A stretch of DNA of 17,144 nt from JACVRW01 sp052038485 (GTDB lineage Bacteria; Actinomycetota; Thermoleophilia; Solirubrobacterales; Thermoleophilaceae), in contig JBQGCL010000205.1 in NCBI GenBank assembly GCA_052038485.1, positions 1 to 17,144 of the forward strand, written 5' to 3'. Of the stretch, positions 1-6,140 are shown piece by piece. Made by a program: the position numbers and the translations under genes. The notes below the pieces were generated by a model, which ran no database searches, was not told where the DNA came from, and saw nothing but the letters and a program-made list of their open reading frames with translations. Within the stretch, counting starts at the first letter, position 1; every line of letters starts with the position of its first letter.

Positions 1-8
1 GTTGCTGC

Positions 9-1568
9 ATGACCGACGACTTCGAGACCTGCTACCGCTTCATGCGCAGCCGCGACCCGCGCTACGACGGCTTCTTCTTCGTCGGCGTCACCTCGACCGG
101 TATCTACTGCCGTCCCAGCTGCCCCGCCCGGCTCCCGCACCGCCGCAACGTCAGGCTGTTCCCCACCGCGGCCGCCGCCCAGACGGAGGGCTTCCGCGCC
201 TGCAAGCGCTGCGAGCCCGACGCTGCGCCCGGCTCGCCGGCCTGGAACCGCCGCGCCGACGTCGCCGGCCGCGCCTTCCGCCTGATCGCCGACGGCATCG
301 TCGACCGCGAGGGCGTCTCCGGGCTCGCCGCCCGGCTCGGCTTCAGCGAGCGCCAGCTCAACCGCATCCTGGTCGCCGAGGTCGGCGCCGGGCCGATCCA
401 GCTCGCCCGCGCCCAGCGCGCCCAGGCCGCCCGCACGCTGATCGAGTCCACGACGCTGCGGTTCGCCGAGGTCGCGCTCGCATCCGGCTTCGGGAGCATC
501 AGGCAGTTCAACGACACGATCCAGGCGATCTACGCGCGCACGCCGAGCGAGCTGCGCCGCCGCGCCCGCCGCCGCGGCGGGACGACCACCCCCGGCGCGA
601 TCGACCTGCGCCTGCCCGCGCGCGCCCCGCTCGACGGCGCCGCGCTGCTGGACTTCCTCGGCGCCCGCGCGATCCCAGGCGTCGAGCACGCCGAGGACGG
701 CACCTACCGCCGCTCGCTCGCGCTCGATCACGGCGGCGGCGTGGTCGCGCTAACGCCGGACTCGAACGCCGTCCGCTGCATCCTCCAGCTCGACGACCTG
801 CGCGACCTGACCGCCGCGGTCGCCCGCTGCCGCCGGCTGCTCGACCTCGACGCCGACCCGGTCTCGATCTCGAGCCAGCTCGGGGCCGACCCGATCCTCG
901 GCGAGCTCGTCGCCCGCCGCCCGGGCATGCGTGTGCCCGGCTGCGTGGACGGGTTCGAGCTCGCGGTCAGGGCGATCGTCGGCCAGCAGGTCTCGGTCCC
1001 CGCCGCGCGCACCGTGCTCGGCCGCCTCGTCGAGCGCTACGGCGAGCCACTCCCCGAGCCGAGCGGGCCGATCACGCACCGTTTCCCGACCGCCGCGGCG
1101 CTGGCCGAGGCCGACCCGGCCGAGCTGCCGTTCCCGCGCAAACGCGGCGGGGCGCTGCGCTCGCTGGCGCTGTTGGTCGAGCACGACGGGCTGGGCTTGG
1201 ATGTCGGCGCGGATTCCGCGGCGGTGTTGAGCAGGCTGCTGGACATCGCCGGGGTCGGGCCATGGACGACCTCCTACGTCGCGATGCGCGCGCTCGGCGA
1301 CCCCGACGCGTTCCTCGCCGGCGATGTCGGCATTCGCCACGCGCTCGCGAAGCTCGGGCACGAGGCGGCCGGGGCTGAGATCGCCGAGGCGTGGCGCCCC
1401 TGGCGCTCCTACGCCGTCATGCACCTGTGGGCGTCAGTGAGCGGCGAGCCAGGCGGCGCCCTGCGAGTGGACGACGCTGACGAGCTGGCCGAGCGCGATG
1501 TTCGCGTCGACCAGGTGCAGGCCCCACTGCGGCGTGGGCGACGGCCGGAAGACCGGCGCGCCGCCTAG
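9..1568 (+). CDS. Ada-type methyl-sensor / AraC HTH / AlkA DNA-3-methyladenine glycosylase fusion
   Basis: A 519-residue three-part alkylation-repair protein. Residues ~5-75 match the Ada N-terminal zinc domain: C34, C38, C65 and C68 are the four zinc cysteines, with C34 in the place of the methylphosphotriester acceptor. Residues ~85-187 are an AraC-type DNA-binding domain. Residues ~195-310 resemble the AlkA N-terminal domain. Residues ~311-475 are the HhH-GPD glycosylase, with the hairpin LDIAGVGPWT at 411-420 and D439 in FLAGDVGIR aligning with the catalytic Asp of AlkA. Known family role: excision of alkylated purines, with transcription of the repair response probably switched by Ada-domain methylation. 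The ATG at 9 starts directly at the zinc-domain N-terminus, but only 8 bases lie upstream, so no promoter can be judged. The last ~45 residues (from ~475) go beyond the usual family end and are antisense to the next gene. Domain calls are firm; the tail is uncertain. Confidence 0.93.
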   Translation: MTDDFETCYRFMRSRDPRYDGFFFVGVTSTGIYCRPSCPARLPHRRNVRLFPTAAAAQTEGFRACKRCEPDAAPGSPAWNRRADVAGRAFRLIADGIVDREGVSGLAARLGFSERQLNRILVAEVGAGPIQLARAQRAQAARTLIESTTLRFAEVALASGFGSIRQFNDTIQAIYARTPSELRRRARRRGGTTTPGAIDLRLPARAPLDGAALLDFLGARAIPGVEHAEDGTYRRSLALDHGGGVVALTPDSNAVRCILQLDDLRDLTAAVARCRRLLDLDADPVSISSQLGADPILGELVARRPGMRVPGCVDGFELAVRAIVGQQVSVPAARTVLGRLVERYGEPLPEPSGPITHRFPTAAALAEADPAELPFPRKRGGALRSLALLVEHDGLGLDVGADSAAVLSRLLDIAGVGPWTTSYVAMRALGDPDAFLAGDVGIRHALAKLGHEAAGAEIAEAWRPWRSYAVMHLWASVSGEPGGALRVDDADELAERDVRVDQVQAPLRRGRRPEDRRAA

Positions 1569-2543
1569 CGAGCGAATCGACAGGACGTCGGCGCCGCCGG
1601 CCGGCGAGCAGCGCCCGCGGTAGCTGCCCGGGAACGCGCGCCAGGCTGTCGAGGTCGGCGGTTGCGGCACGCCGAGCGCCCCGACGGCGCCCGCGATCGT
1701 CGTCCCCGGCGCGAACGGCTCGGTCGGCTGGATCGGGGTCAGCTTGGCCCAGCCGCCGCCCAGCGCGGCTGGGTTCGTGCAGAGCACCTCGAGGCCGGCG
1801 TCGGCGGTGCGGCCGAAGATCGCGTCGGCGGGCGGGACCTCGTTGTAGGTCGAGAACGCGATCACGCAGCCCGTCTCGGTGCGCGACCGGCAGGCGGGGA
1901 TCTTCTTGAAGTCGCCGCCGGTGGCCTTGCCCTTCCTGACGAGCACGTTGCCGCCCAGCAGCACGGCCGAGATCAGCCGCTTGCGGACCTTCGCCTTCTT
2001 GTCGATCTCCTCGCGCACCAGCCGGCGCAGCACGAACGTGCCCTGGGAGTGGCTGATCAGCACCACACCGCGGCCGTGGTTGTAGTTGCGCAGGTAGTCG
2101 CGCCAGGCGCTGCGCACGTCCGTGTAGGCGCGCTCGCGATCGGCCGTCGTGGGCTGCGCGACGCCGAGGATGCCGAGCAGCGTCACCTGGCGGTACACCG
2201 GCGCGAACACGCGGCACTCGCTCGAGTATCGCGCGGCCTGGTAGAGCGCGATCGAGCGCAGCTCGGGATCGATGTCGAAGTTCGCCGTCGGCGTCTTCTG
2301 GTCGCTGACCGTCGGATAGACGTAGAAGCAGTCGAACTTGGGGTGGCGCGGGCGCTTGATGCGGTCCACGCCGAGCCGCTTCCCCTGCGGCGAGAAGCGG
2401 GTCGTGTTGAGGCTGACGTCGCAGGCGTCGCCCGCCTTGCCCGGCTTGCACAGCCAGACCGTCTTCGCGCTCGCCGAGCTCGGCAGCGCGACGAGGCAGC
2501 CCAGCGAGAACACGACGACCAGCAAGAGGCGAACCCGGCGCAT
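1434..2543 (-). CDS. Secreted DUF3089 family alpha/beta-hydrolase-like protein
   Basis: 369 residues. A classical signal peptide (MRRVRLLLVVVF, hydrophobic to ~20, cleavage near S25-A26) predicts export. The body matches DUF3089 (alpha/beta-hydrolase superfamily): FYVYPTVS at 73-80 is the usual early strand, and SHSQG at 164-168 is a nucleophile elbow with S166 as the probable catalytic serine. H343 in the C-terminal GLHLVDAN segment is a candidate for the triad histidine. Several cysteines (C32, C41, C72, C110) suit an oxidised extracytoplasmic protein. The substrate cannot be read from sequence; esterase or lipase activity is only what the fold suggests. The ATG has no Shine-Dalgarno but a TAGACT hexamer 9 bases upstream. 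The 3' end runs 135 bp antisense into the AlkA-fusion gene. Family call good, function unknown. Confidence 0.88.
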   Translation of the reverse strand: MRRVRLLLVVVFSLGCLVALPSSASAKTVWLCKPGKAGDACDVSLNTTRFSPQGKRLGVDRIKRPRHPKFDCFYVYPTVSDQKTPTANFDIDPELRSIALYQAARYSSECRVFAPVYRQVTLLGILGVAQPTTADRERAYTDVRSAWRDYLRNYNHGRGVVLISHSQGTFVLRRLVREEIDKKAKVRKRLISAVLLGGNVLVRKGKATGGDFKKIPACRSRTETGCVIAFSTYNEVPPADAIFGRTADAGLEVLCTNPAALGGGWAKLTPIQPTEPFAPGTTIAGAVGALGVPQPPTSTAWRAFPGSYRGRCSPAGGADVLSIRSLGGAPVFRPSPTPQWGLHLVDANIALGQLVSVVHSQGAAWLAAH

Positions 2544-2552
2544 CGGGGCGGG

Positions 2553-2558
2553 AGTCTA
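2553..2558 (-). promoter_or_regulatory. Putative -10 hexamer (TAGACT) of the DUF3089 gene
   Basis: On the minus strand TAGACT is followed by 9 bases and then the ATG at 2543. This fits a transcript with little or no leader, and no ribosome-binding site is visible. No convincing -35 was found, so this is a pattern-based call. Confidence 0.45.
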
Positions 2559-2647
2559 ATCGCCCGCGCACGGGCTCGCGTCGGGAGCATGACCCGTACT
2601 TGTGCACGCCGCCAGGTAACCCAAATGGCGGGGAACAAGCACCCGCA

Positions 2648-3388
2648 ATGGTCCGGTTTGCCGTGATCGCTGCGCTCGTGACCGCGTGCCTCGCCGCGGT
2701 CCCGTCCGCGCAGGCCGCCGTGCTCGGCGTGGACGTCGAGTCCACGACGGCGACCACCCTCGCCAAGGCCCCAGCCGTCAACACCGCGGTCACGACCGTG
2801 ACCGACGCCGCGCAACCCGTCGTCAGGGAGCTGCGCAGCCAAGCCACGACAACGGCCGCTCCGGCCACCAAGCCCACCGTCGGGACGGCCAAGGAGCTGT
2901 CCACGCCCGTCGTCGAGCAGGCCCGGACCACGGCGGCGACGGTCGCCGAGTCTTCCTCAGATGGTTCCGGAAGGCTGAACGAGACCGCGTCCGCCGCGGC
3001 TCAGCGTCCGGCTCACCACCGGGCCGTCGGCTTCACCCGTCCGGGCCAGGGGCACATGGCTCCGAGTGCGGCGCCCAGAGGGGAGCGCGCCGCACTCGGC
3101 CAGCCCTCCGCGAGCCCGTCCACCCCGGCGCACGCGCTGACCGACACCTCGTCGGCTCCGCAACGCCCGGGTGCCCAGCCTCTTCCCGCCGCACCCGATC
3201 AGGCCCCGCCCGTGACCGGCGGCACCGGCGCGACGGCGCCCGCCGCCGGCTTTGCTTTCGGCGGCGGCCTCGCGCTGCTCGCAGCCGCGGTCTGCCTGGC
3301 CGGGCCGCGCCTGCGTCGTCGACTTGTGATCAGGCTGGCCGCGCTGCGGCCGGTCGCCTTCGTAGTGCTGCTCGAGCGCCCCGGCTAG
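2648..3388 (+). CDS. Putative surface protein: signal peptide, Thr/Ala/Pro-rich body, C-terminal membrane anchor
   Basis: 246 residues, not matched to a named family. Residues 1-24 are a signal peptide (MVRFAVIAALVTACLAAV, cleavage near AQA). Residues 25-105 are rich in Thr, Ala and Val and contain repeated TT/TV/PVV elements; 106-197 are Pro/Ala/Ser-rich and look disordered, like a wall-spanning stalk. Residues ~198-219 form a hydrophobic helix preceded by PPVTGGTG and followed by basic RLRRR, then a second hydrophobic tail ending LLERPG. The order resembles a surface anchor, but no true LPXTG is present, so a transmembrane anchor is the safer reading. The ATG at 2648 was preferred to a TTG 48 bases upstream because it starts directly on the signal peptide; the ribosome site (GCGGGGA, 12 bases upstream) is weak. 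It lies 46 bp before the LPLTG repeat gene and is probably co-transcribed with it. Confidence 0.75.
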   Translation: MVRFAVIAALVTACLAAVPSAQAAVLGVDVESTTATTLAKAPAVNTAVTTVTDAAQPVVRELRSQATTTAAPATKPTVGTAKELSTPVVEQARTTAATVAESSSDGSGRLNETASAAAQRPAHHRAVGFTRPGQGHMAPSAAPRGERAALGQPSASPSTPAHALTDTSSAPQRPGAQPLPAAPDQAPPVTGGTGATAPAAGFAFGGGLALLAAAVCLAGPRLRRRLVIRLAALRPVAFVVLLERPG

Positions 3389-3420
3389 CCACGCCGGGTC
3401 CCTAGCTCGAAGCAACCGAC

Positions 3421-3428
3421 GAAGGAGA
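3421..3428 (+). promoter_or_regulatory. Strong ribosome-binding site of the LPLTG repeat-protein gene
   Basis: GAAGGAGA lies 6 bases before the ATG at 3435. It is the clearest Shine-Dalgarno in the window, where several neighbouring starts have none. It fixes the start and supports translation from within a longer mRNA that begins upstream. Confidence 0.8.
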
Positions 3429-3434
3429 ATCGAC

Positions 3435-4475
3435 ATGAAACGCAGTGCCCTGGCGCTGGGGGCGAGCGGGCTCGCCCTGGCGCTGACGGCCGGGCCGGCG
3501 GCAGCCGACGCCGGCGTGGGCCAAGCCGTGGGCGACTCCACGGCGGCGGCCCAGGTCGGAGCCGTATCGGTCGACGCACCCGTTCGCGTACTCAGCGACG
3601 GCGACAGCGCGACGACCGGTGCGAGCGCCGGCGGTTCGCAAACGACAACCGAGACGACGGGCGGGGCGCAGGTCACGTCCGCGGACGTCAACGCCCCTGT
3701 GCGGGTGTTGAGCGACGGCGACGACGCCGAGGTCGGCGCGTCCGCCGGCGGCGACGAGACGACCGCGGACTCGACCGGCTCGGCCCAGGTCGGAGCGACC
3801 GACGTGGACGCGCCGGCGCGCGTGGCCAGCGACGGCGACAACGCGTCCGACACCGGTGCCGAGACGACCGGTCCGGAGCAGTCGGTCGCCGACTCGACTG
3901 GCTCGGCCCAGGTTGGGTCCCCGAACGCGGCGGCGCCCGTGCGGGCGCTCAGCGACGGCGACAACAGCGACGCCGGCGCGGGCCTCACGGCCGGCGATCA
4001 GACCGTGGGCGACTCGACCGGATCGGCCCAGGTGGGCTCTCCGGCCCTGTTCGCTCCGGTGCGCGTGCTGACCGGCGGGATCCCCGGCGGCGGCACCACG
4101 CCCGGCGACGAGCCGGTGCTGCCTGACCCCGGGGACCTGCTCGGGGAGCTCGAGGGCCTGCTGCTGGGCAATCCGTCCGGCGGAGGGGACGTGGTGGCCG
4201 CACCAGCGTCTGCCGCGCCGGGCTCGGACAGCCCCGGCGCACCTTCGCCCGAGGAGCTCAACCGGCTGCTCGACGGGTCGGATCCCGACCCGGCGATCGC
4301 GTTCGTCCCCGATGACGGGGGCAGCGCGGCCGGAGGCGAGGCCGGCGTGATCGACGCGGCGCTCGACTCCCTGCCCCTGACGGGCGCGGACGTCGCGCGC
4401 ATGGTCGCGCTCGGACTGATGGCGCTCGCGAGCGGACTGTCGTTGAGGCTCGTGCCGGGAGGCAAGCGCTGCTGA
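3435..4475 (+). CDS. LPXTG-type (LPLTG) cell-wall-anchored repeat protein
   Basis: 346 residues. Signal peptide at 1-24 (MKRSALALGASGLALALTAG, cleavage after AAA). Residues 33-212 contain five repeats of about 40 residues with a core like GSAQVGxxxVxAPVRVLSDGDN; the fifth is cut short. Residues 213-311 are a Gly/Pro/Ala/Asp-rich linker. The C-terminus has the full sortase signal order: LPLTG at 313-317, a hydrophobic stretch ~320-340, then a short tail with GGKRC. Known biology: sortases cleave between Thr and Gly and attach the protein to the peptidoglycan cross-bridge. The repeats recall the alternating hydrophobic, Gly/Asp-rich repeats of chaplin-like actinobacterial surface proteins but lack their paired cysteines. 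The only cysteine is the final residue, which sorting would remove. No sortase gene is in the window. The anchoring call is strong; the repeat function (adhesin, matrix or amyloid-like layer) is inference. Confidence 0.85.
   Translation: MKRSALALGASGLALALTAGPAAADAGVGQAVGDSTAAAQVGAVSVDAPVRVLSDGDSATTGASAGGSQTTTETTGGAQVTSADVNAPVRVLSDGDDAEVGASAGGDETTADSTGSAQVGATDVDAPARVASDGDNASDTGAETTGPEQSVADSTGSAQVGSPNAAAPVRALSDGDNSDAGAGLTAGDQTVGDSTGSAQVGSPALFAPVRVLTGGIPGGGTTPGDEPVLPDPGDLLGELEGLLLGNPSGGGDVVAAPASAAPGSDSPGAPSPEELNRLLDGSDPDPAIAFVPDDGGSAAGGEAGVIDAALDSLPLTGADVARMVALGLMALASGLSLRLVPGGKRC
3531..4070 (+). repeat. Five tandem ~117-123 bp coding repeats
   Basis: These encode residues 33-212 of the LPLTG protein. 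The valine of each AQV motif falls at residues 41, 80, 119, 160 and 200, giving periods of 39, 39, 41 and 40. Each complete unit has a V-x-APVRVL-like strand, then SDGDx, then a 12-18 residue Ala/Gly/Thr-rich spacer ending in DST or ETT. DNA similarity is highest at the GACTCGAC-GG-TCGGCCCAGGT junctions (near 3769, 3892 and 4012), where drift is mostly at third positions. This suggests duplication followed by selection on the protein. Confidence 0.85.
4371..4475 (+). other. C-terminal sortase sorting signal (LPLTG, hydrophobic helix, basic tail)
   Basis: LPLTG is encoded at 4371-4385, followed by about 20 mostly hydrophobic residues (VARMVALGLMALASG) and a tail with R, K and R before the stop. 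All three elements of a cell-wall sorting signal are present in the right order and at the very end of the protein. Confidence 0.8.
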
Positions 4476-4511
4476 CTTACCCGTAGGACGACGCAGGGGT
4501 ACGCACATCCA

Positions 4512-4544
4512 CCCCGGGCGGCGCTTGACCATGGCCGCCCGGGG
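4512..4544. terminator. Perfect 11-bp hairpin after the LPLTG gene
   Basis: CCCCGGGCGGC at 4512-4522 pairs perfectly with GCCGCCCGGGG at 4534-4544 across an 11-base loop. It begins 36 bases after the LPLTG stop codon and has no T-run, as is common for terminators in GC-rich actinobacteria. The -35 of the next promoter lies in the loop and its spacer contains the right arm, so the structure could also affect that promoter. Confidence 0.6.
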
Positions 4545-4554
4545 CGGATACAAC
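4525..4554 (+). promoter_or_regulatory. Sigma70-type promoter giving a leaderless mRNA for the beta-propeller gene
   Basis: TTGACC (4525-4530), an 18-base spacer and TACAAC (4549-4554) form a good housekeeping-type promoter. Six bases separate the -10 from the GTG at 4561, so transcription would start on or beside the start codon. This also argues that the TTG (4525) and ATG (4531) in the same frame are not the real starts. Confidence 0.6.
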
Positions 4555-4560
4555 GCGCTT

Positions 4561-5730
4561 GTGTCGAGGCGAGGCGTCGTGGCGCTGGTGCTCGCGCTGG
4601 TCGCGGTGGCGCCGGCGACCGCCGAGGCGCGGCCGGCCTGGCTGCGCGGCGCGTCGATACTGGTGCCGGGCAACCCGTCCAACCAGGACTGCCGCACGGG
4701 CGTCTGCCGCCATAACGAGAACACCGACCTGACGCGCTGGCACGGCGCCATCTGGCTCGTGCACCGCACCGCCGGCAGTCAGGTGCTCGGGCCGAACAGC
4801 TCGCTGCGCGTGTACCGCTCGCGCGACGGCGGCAAGACGTTCGACCTGCGGGCGATCATCCCGGCCCCGTCCGACCGCGACATCCGCGACCCGAGCTTCT
4901 ACGCGGTCGGCAAGCGCCTCCACATCAAGGCGATCACACGGCTGCCGGGGTTCGCGTTGCGCGACAAGGGCGCCGGCTCGATCTCGGTCGACATGTGGAG
5001 CTCGGACGGCGACAGGTGGACGCGGCCGCACGAGATCGGTCCGCTCGGCTGGGGGTTCTGGCGGGTCGTCGAGCAGGACGGCACCTACTACTCCGCCGCC
5101 TATGAGGACGGCGACCTCCAGGTGGTGCTGTACCGGTCGCGCGACGGCAAGCGATGGAGCGCTGGGCCGCGGATCTACGGCGTCTCGGCCGACACGCCGC
5201 TCGAGGCCGAGCTGACCTTCAGTCCGTCCGGCAAGCGGATGCTCGCGCTCGTGCGCATGGACGGCAACGACTACGAGCTGTTCGGCCACCGCGGCCGCCT
5301 GCGCACCAAGGTCTGCTGGGCGCGCCGGCCCTATCGCCGCTTCTCCTGCCCGCAGGAGCTCAAGGGCGTCCGCCTCGACGGGCCTGTCGCGTTCTGGTGG
5401 CACGGGCGCCTGTTCGTGATCGCACGCAAGCACCTCAAGGGGGAGCGCGTGCGCAAGCGCACCGCGCTCTACGAGATCACCGGCGACCTCGAGGGCGGGC
5501 CGATCGGCATCGTCGAGCACGGCGTGTTCCCCAGCGCGGGCGACACCTCCTACGCGGGGGTCGCGCGGATCCGCGGCTCGCGCTTCCTGGCGACCTGGTA
5601 CTCGAGTCCACCGGCCGAGGACGCGAGCTGGATAGTCGGCTTCGCGGGCCGGACCGACATCTGGAAGGCGACGCTCGACCTCTCCCGGCTCAGGCCGGCC
5701 GGTAGCCGAAGCGGCCGGACACCTCGCTGA
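4561..5730 (+). CDS. Secreted Asp-box beta-propeller protein (sialidase-like fold)
   Basis: 389 residues from GTG 4561. Residues 2-23 form a signal peptide (SRRGVVALVLALVAVAPATA). The body carries three Asp-box motifs of the S-x-D-G-x-x-[WF] type: SRDGGKTF at 87-94, SSDGDRW at 147-153 and SRDGKRW at 193-199. These mark blades of sialidase-like or exo-propeller folds. RDIRDPSFYAVGKRL at 106-120 resembles the Asp-Pro blade starts seen in secreted glycan-binding propellers. I cannot place the sialidase arginine triad or the nucleophilic tyrosine, so enzyme activity is not claimed. Four cysteines (C44, C49, C252, C263) may form two disulfides. The GTG start removes an upstream in-frame extension that would spoil the signal peptide, and it fits the promoter 6 bases upstream. 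The 3' end overlaps the convergent cupin gene by 41 bp. Confidence 0.82.
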   Translation: MSRRGVVALVLALVAVAPATAEARPAWLRGASILVPGNPSNQDCRTGVCRHNENTDLTRWHGAIWLVHRTAGSQVLGPNSSLRVYRSRDGGKTFDLRAIIPAPSDRDIRDPSFYAVGKRLHIKAITRLPGFALRDKGAGSISVDMWSSDGDRWTRPHEIGPLGWGFWRVVEQDGTYYSAAYEDGDLQVVLYRSRDGKRWSAGPRIYGVSADTPLEAELTFSPSGKRMLALVRMDGNDYELFGHRGRLRTKVCWARRPYRRFSCPQELKGVRLDGPVAFWWHGRLFVIARKHLKGERVRKRTALYEITGDLEGGPIGIVEHGVFPSAGDTSYAGVARIRGSRFLATWYSSPPAEDASWIVGFAGRTDIWKATLDLSRLRPAGSRSGRTPR

Positions 5731-6073
5731 CCGCCTCGTCGTCGCCCGCGGCCAGCGCGCGGAAGTAGTCCTCGAAGCCGCCGGGCGACAGGGCCGCCAT
5801 GAAGCGCACGGGCTCATCCGAGGTGTTGGCGAACGTGTGCGGTACCGAGCCCTCCACGAACGCTGTCTCGCCGGCGCCGAGCTCGGTCACCTCGCCGTCC
5901 ACGCGCACGCTGAGCGTGCCGTCGAGCACGACGAAGGCCTCGTCGAAGCCCGGGTGGACGTGGAGCGGCGGTCCTGGGAAACCGGGCGGCGCCGTGTGGT
6001 CCGTGATGCTCAGCCGCCGGCTGGAGACCTGGATCGTGACCTGCGTGCCTCTGATTTCGAGTTGTTCGATCAT
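5690..6073 (-). CDS. Small single-domain cupin protein
   Basis: 127 residues from ATG 6073. Both cupin motifs are visible: GPPLHVHPGFDEAFVVLDG at 34-52 (H38, H40 and E45 as metal ligands) and GETAFVEGSVPHTFAN at 68-83 (H79 as the fourth ligand). The protein is one cupin_2 barrel plus a short C-terminal extension with a Phe/Tyr/Asp-rich segment (~99-127). Known family roles range from small-molecule dioxygenases and isomerases to sugar or metabolite binding, and no substrate can be read here. A TTG at 6109 would add 12 residues (CKSVHAATLPR and flanks) that are not part of the fold, and neither start has a Shine-Dalgarno. It is divergent from the HTH/partner-switch operon, with a palindrome between them. 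Confidence 0.85.
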   Translation of the reverse strand: MIEQLEIRGTQVTIQVSSRRLSITDHTAPPGFPGPPLHVHPGFDEAFVVLDGTLSVRVDGEVTELGAGETAFVEGSVPHTFANTSDEPVRFMAALSPGGFEDYFRALAAGDDEAVSEVSGRFGYRPA

Positions 6074-6110
6074 GCGGGGCAGCGTCGCCGCGTGAACCGA
6101 TTTGCACAAT

Positions 6111-6124
6111 CCCAGGAACCTGGG
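6111..6124. promoter_or_regulatory. Palindromic candidate operator between cupin and HTH genes
   Basis: CCCAGG-AA-CCTGGG is a perfect 6-bp inverted repeat around an AA centre. It lies in the -35/-10 spacer region of the rightward promoter and upstream of the cupin start. A site there could control both directions. The binding protein is unknown; the adjacent HTH product is an obvious candidate, by inference only. Confidence 0.5.
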
Positions 6125-6128
6125 GTCT

Positions 6129-6134
6129 TATGAT
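6129..6134 (+). promoter_or_regulatory. -10 hexamer (TATGAT) of the HTH/partner-switch operon
   Basis: TATGAT is followed by six bases (CGTCCG) and the GTG at 6141, the typical leaderless spacing. No good -35 is present at 17 bases, which fits a promoter that needs an activator or another sigma factor. The overlapping minus-strand sequence TAAGAC could serve the cupin gene. Confidence 0.55.
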
Positions 6135-6140
6135 CGTCCG

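Noticed and set aside
2600..2647. TTG start adding 16 residues to the first surface protein
   Set aside because: The added residues are polar and would sit in front of a complete signal peptide beginning at ATG 2648.
3531..4070. CRISPR-like or mobile-element repeat
   Set aside because: Spacing follows codon multiples, the repeats encode conserved protein motifs, and no short identical repeats with unique spacers are present.
3435..4475. Calling the repeat protein a chaplin
   Set aside because: Repeats lack the paired cysteines and the length of chaplin domains; resemblance is limited to the alternating hydrophobic and Gly/Asp pattern.
4525..4560. TTG (4525) or ATG (4531) as start of the propeller gene
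   Set aside because: They lie within the promoter and hairpin, and the added residues would precede a signal peptide that starts properly at GTG 4561.
4561..5730. Calling the propeller a sialidase
   Set aside because: Asp-boxes show the fold only; the catalytic arginines and nucleophile could not be located.
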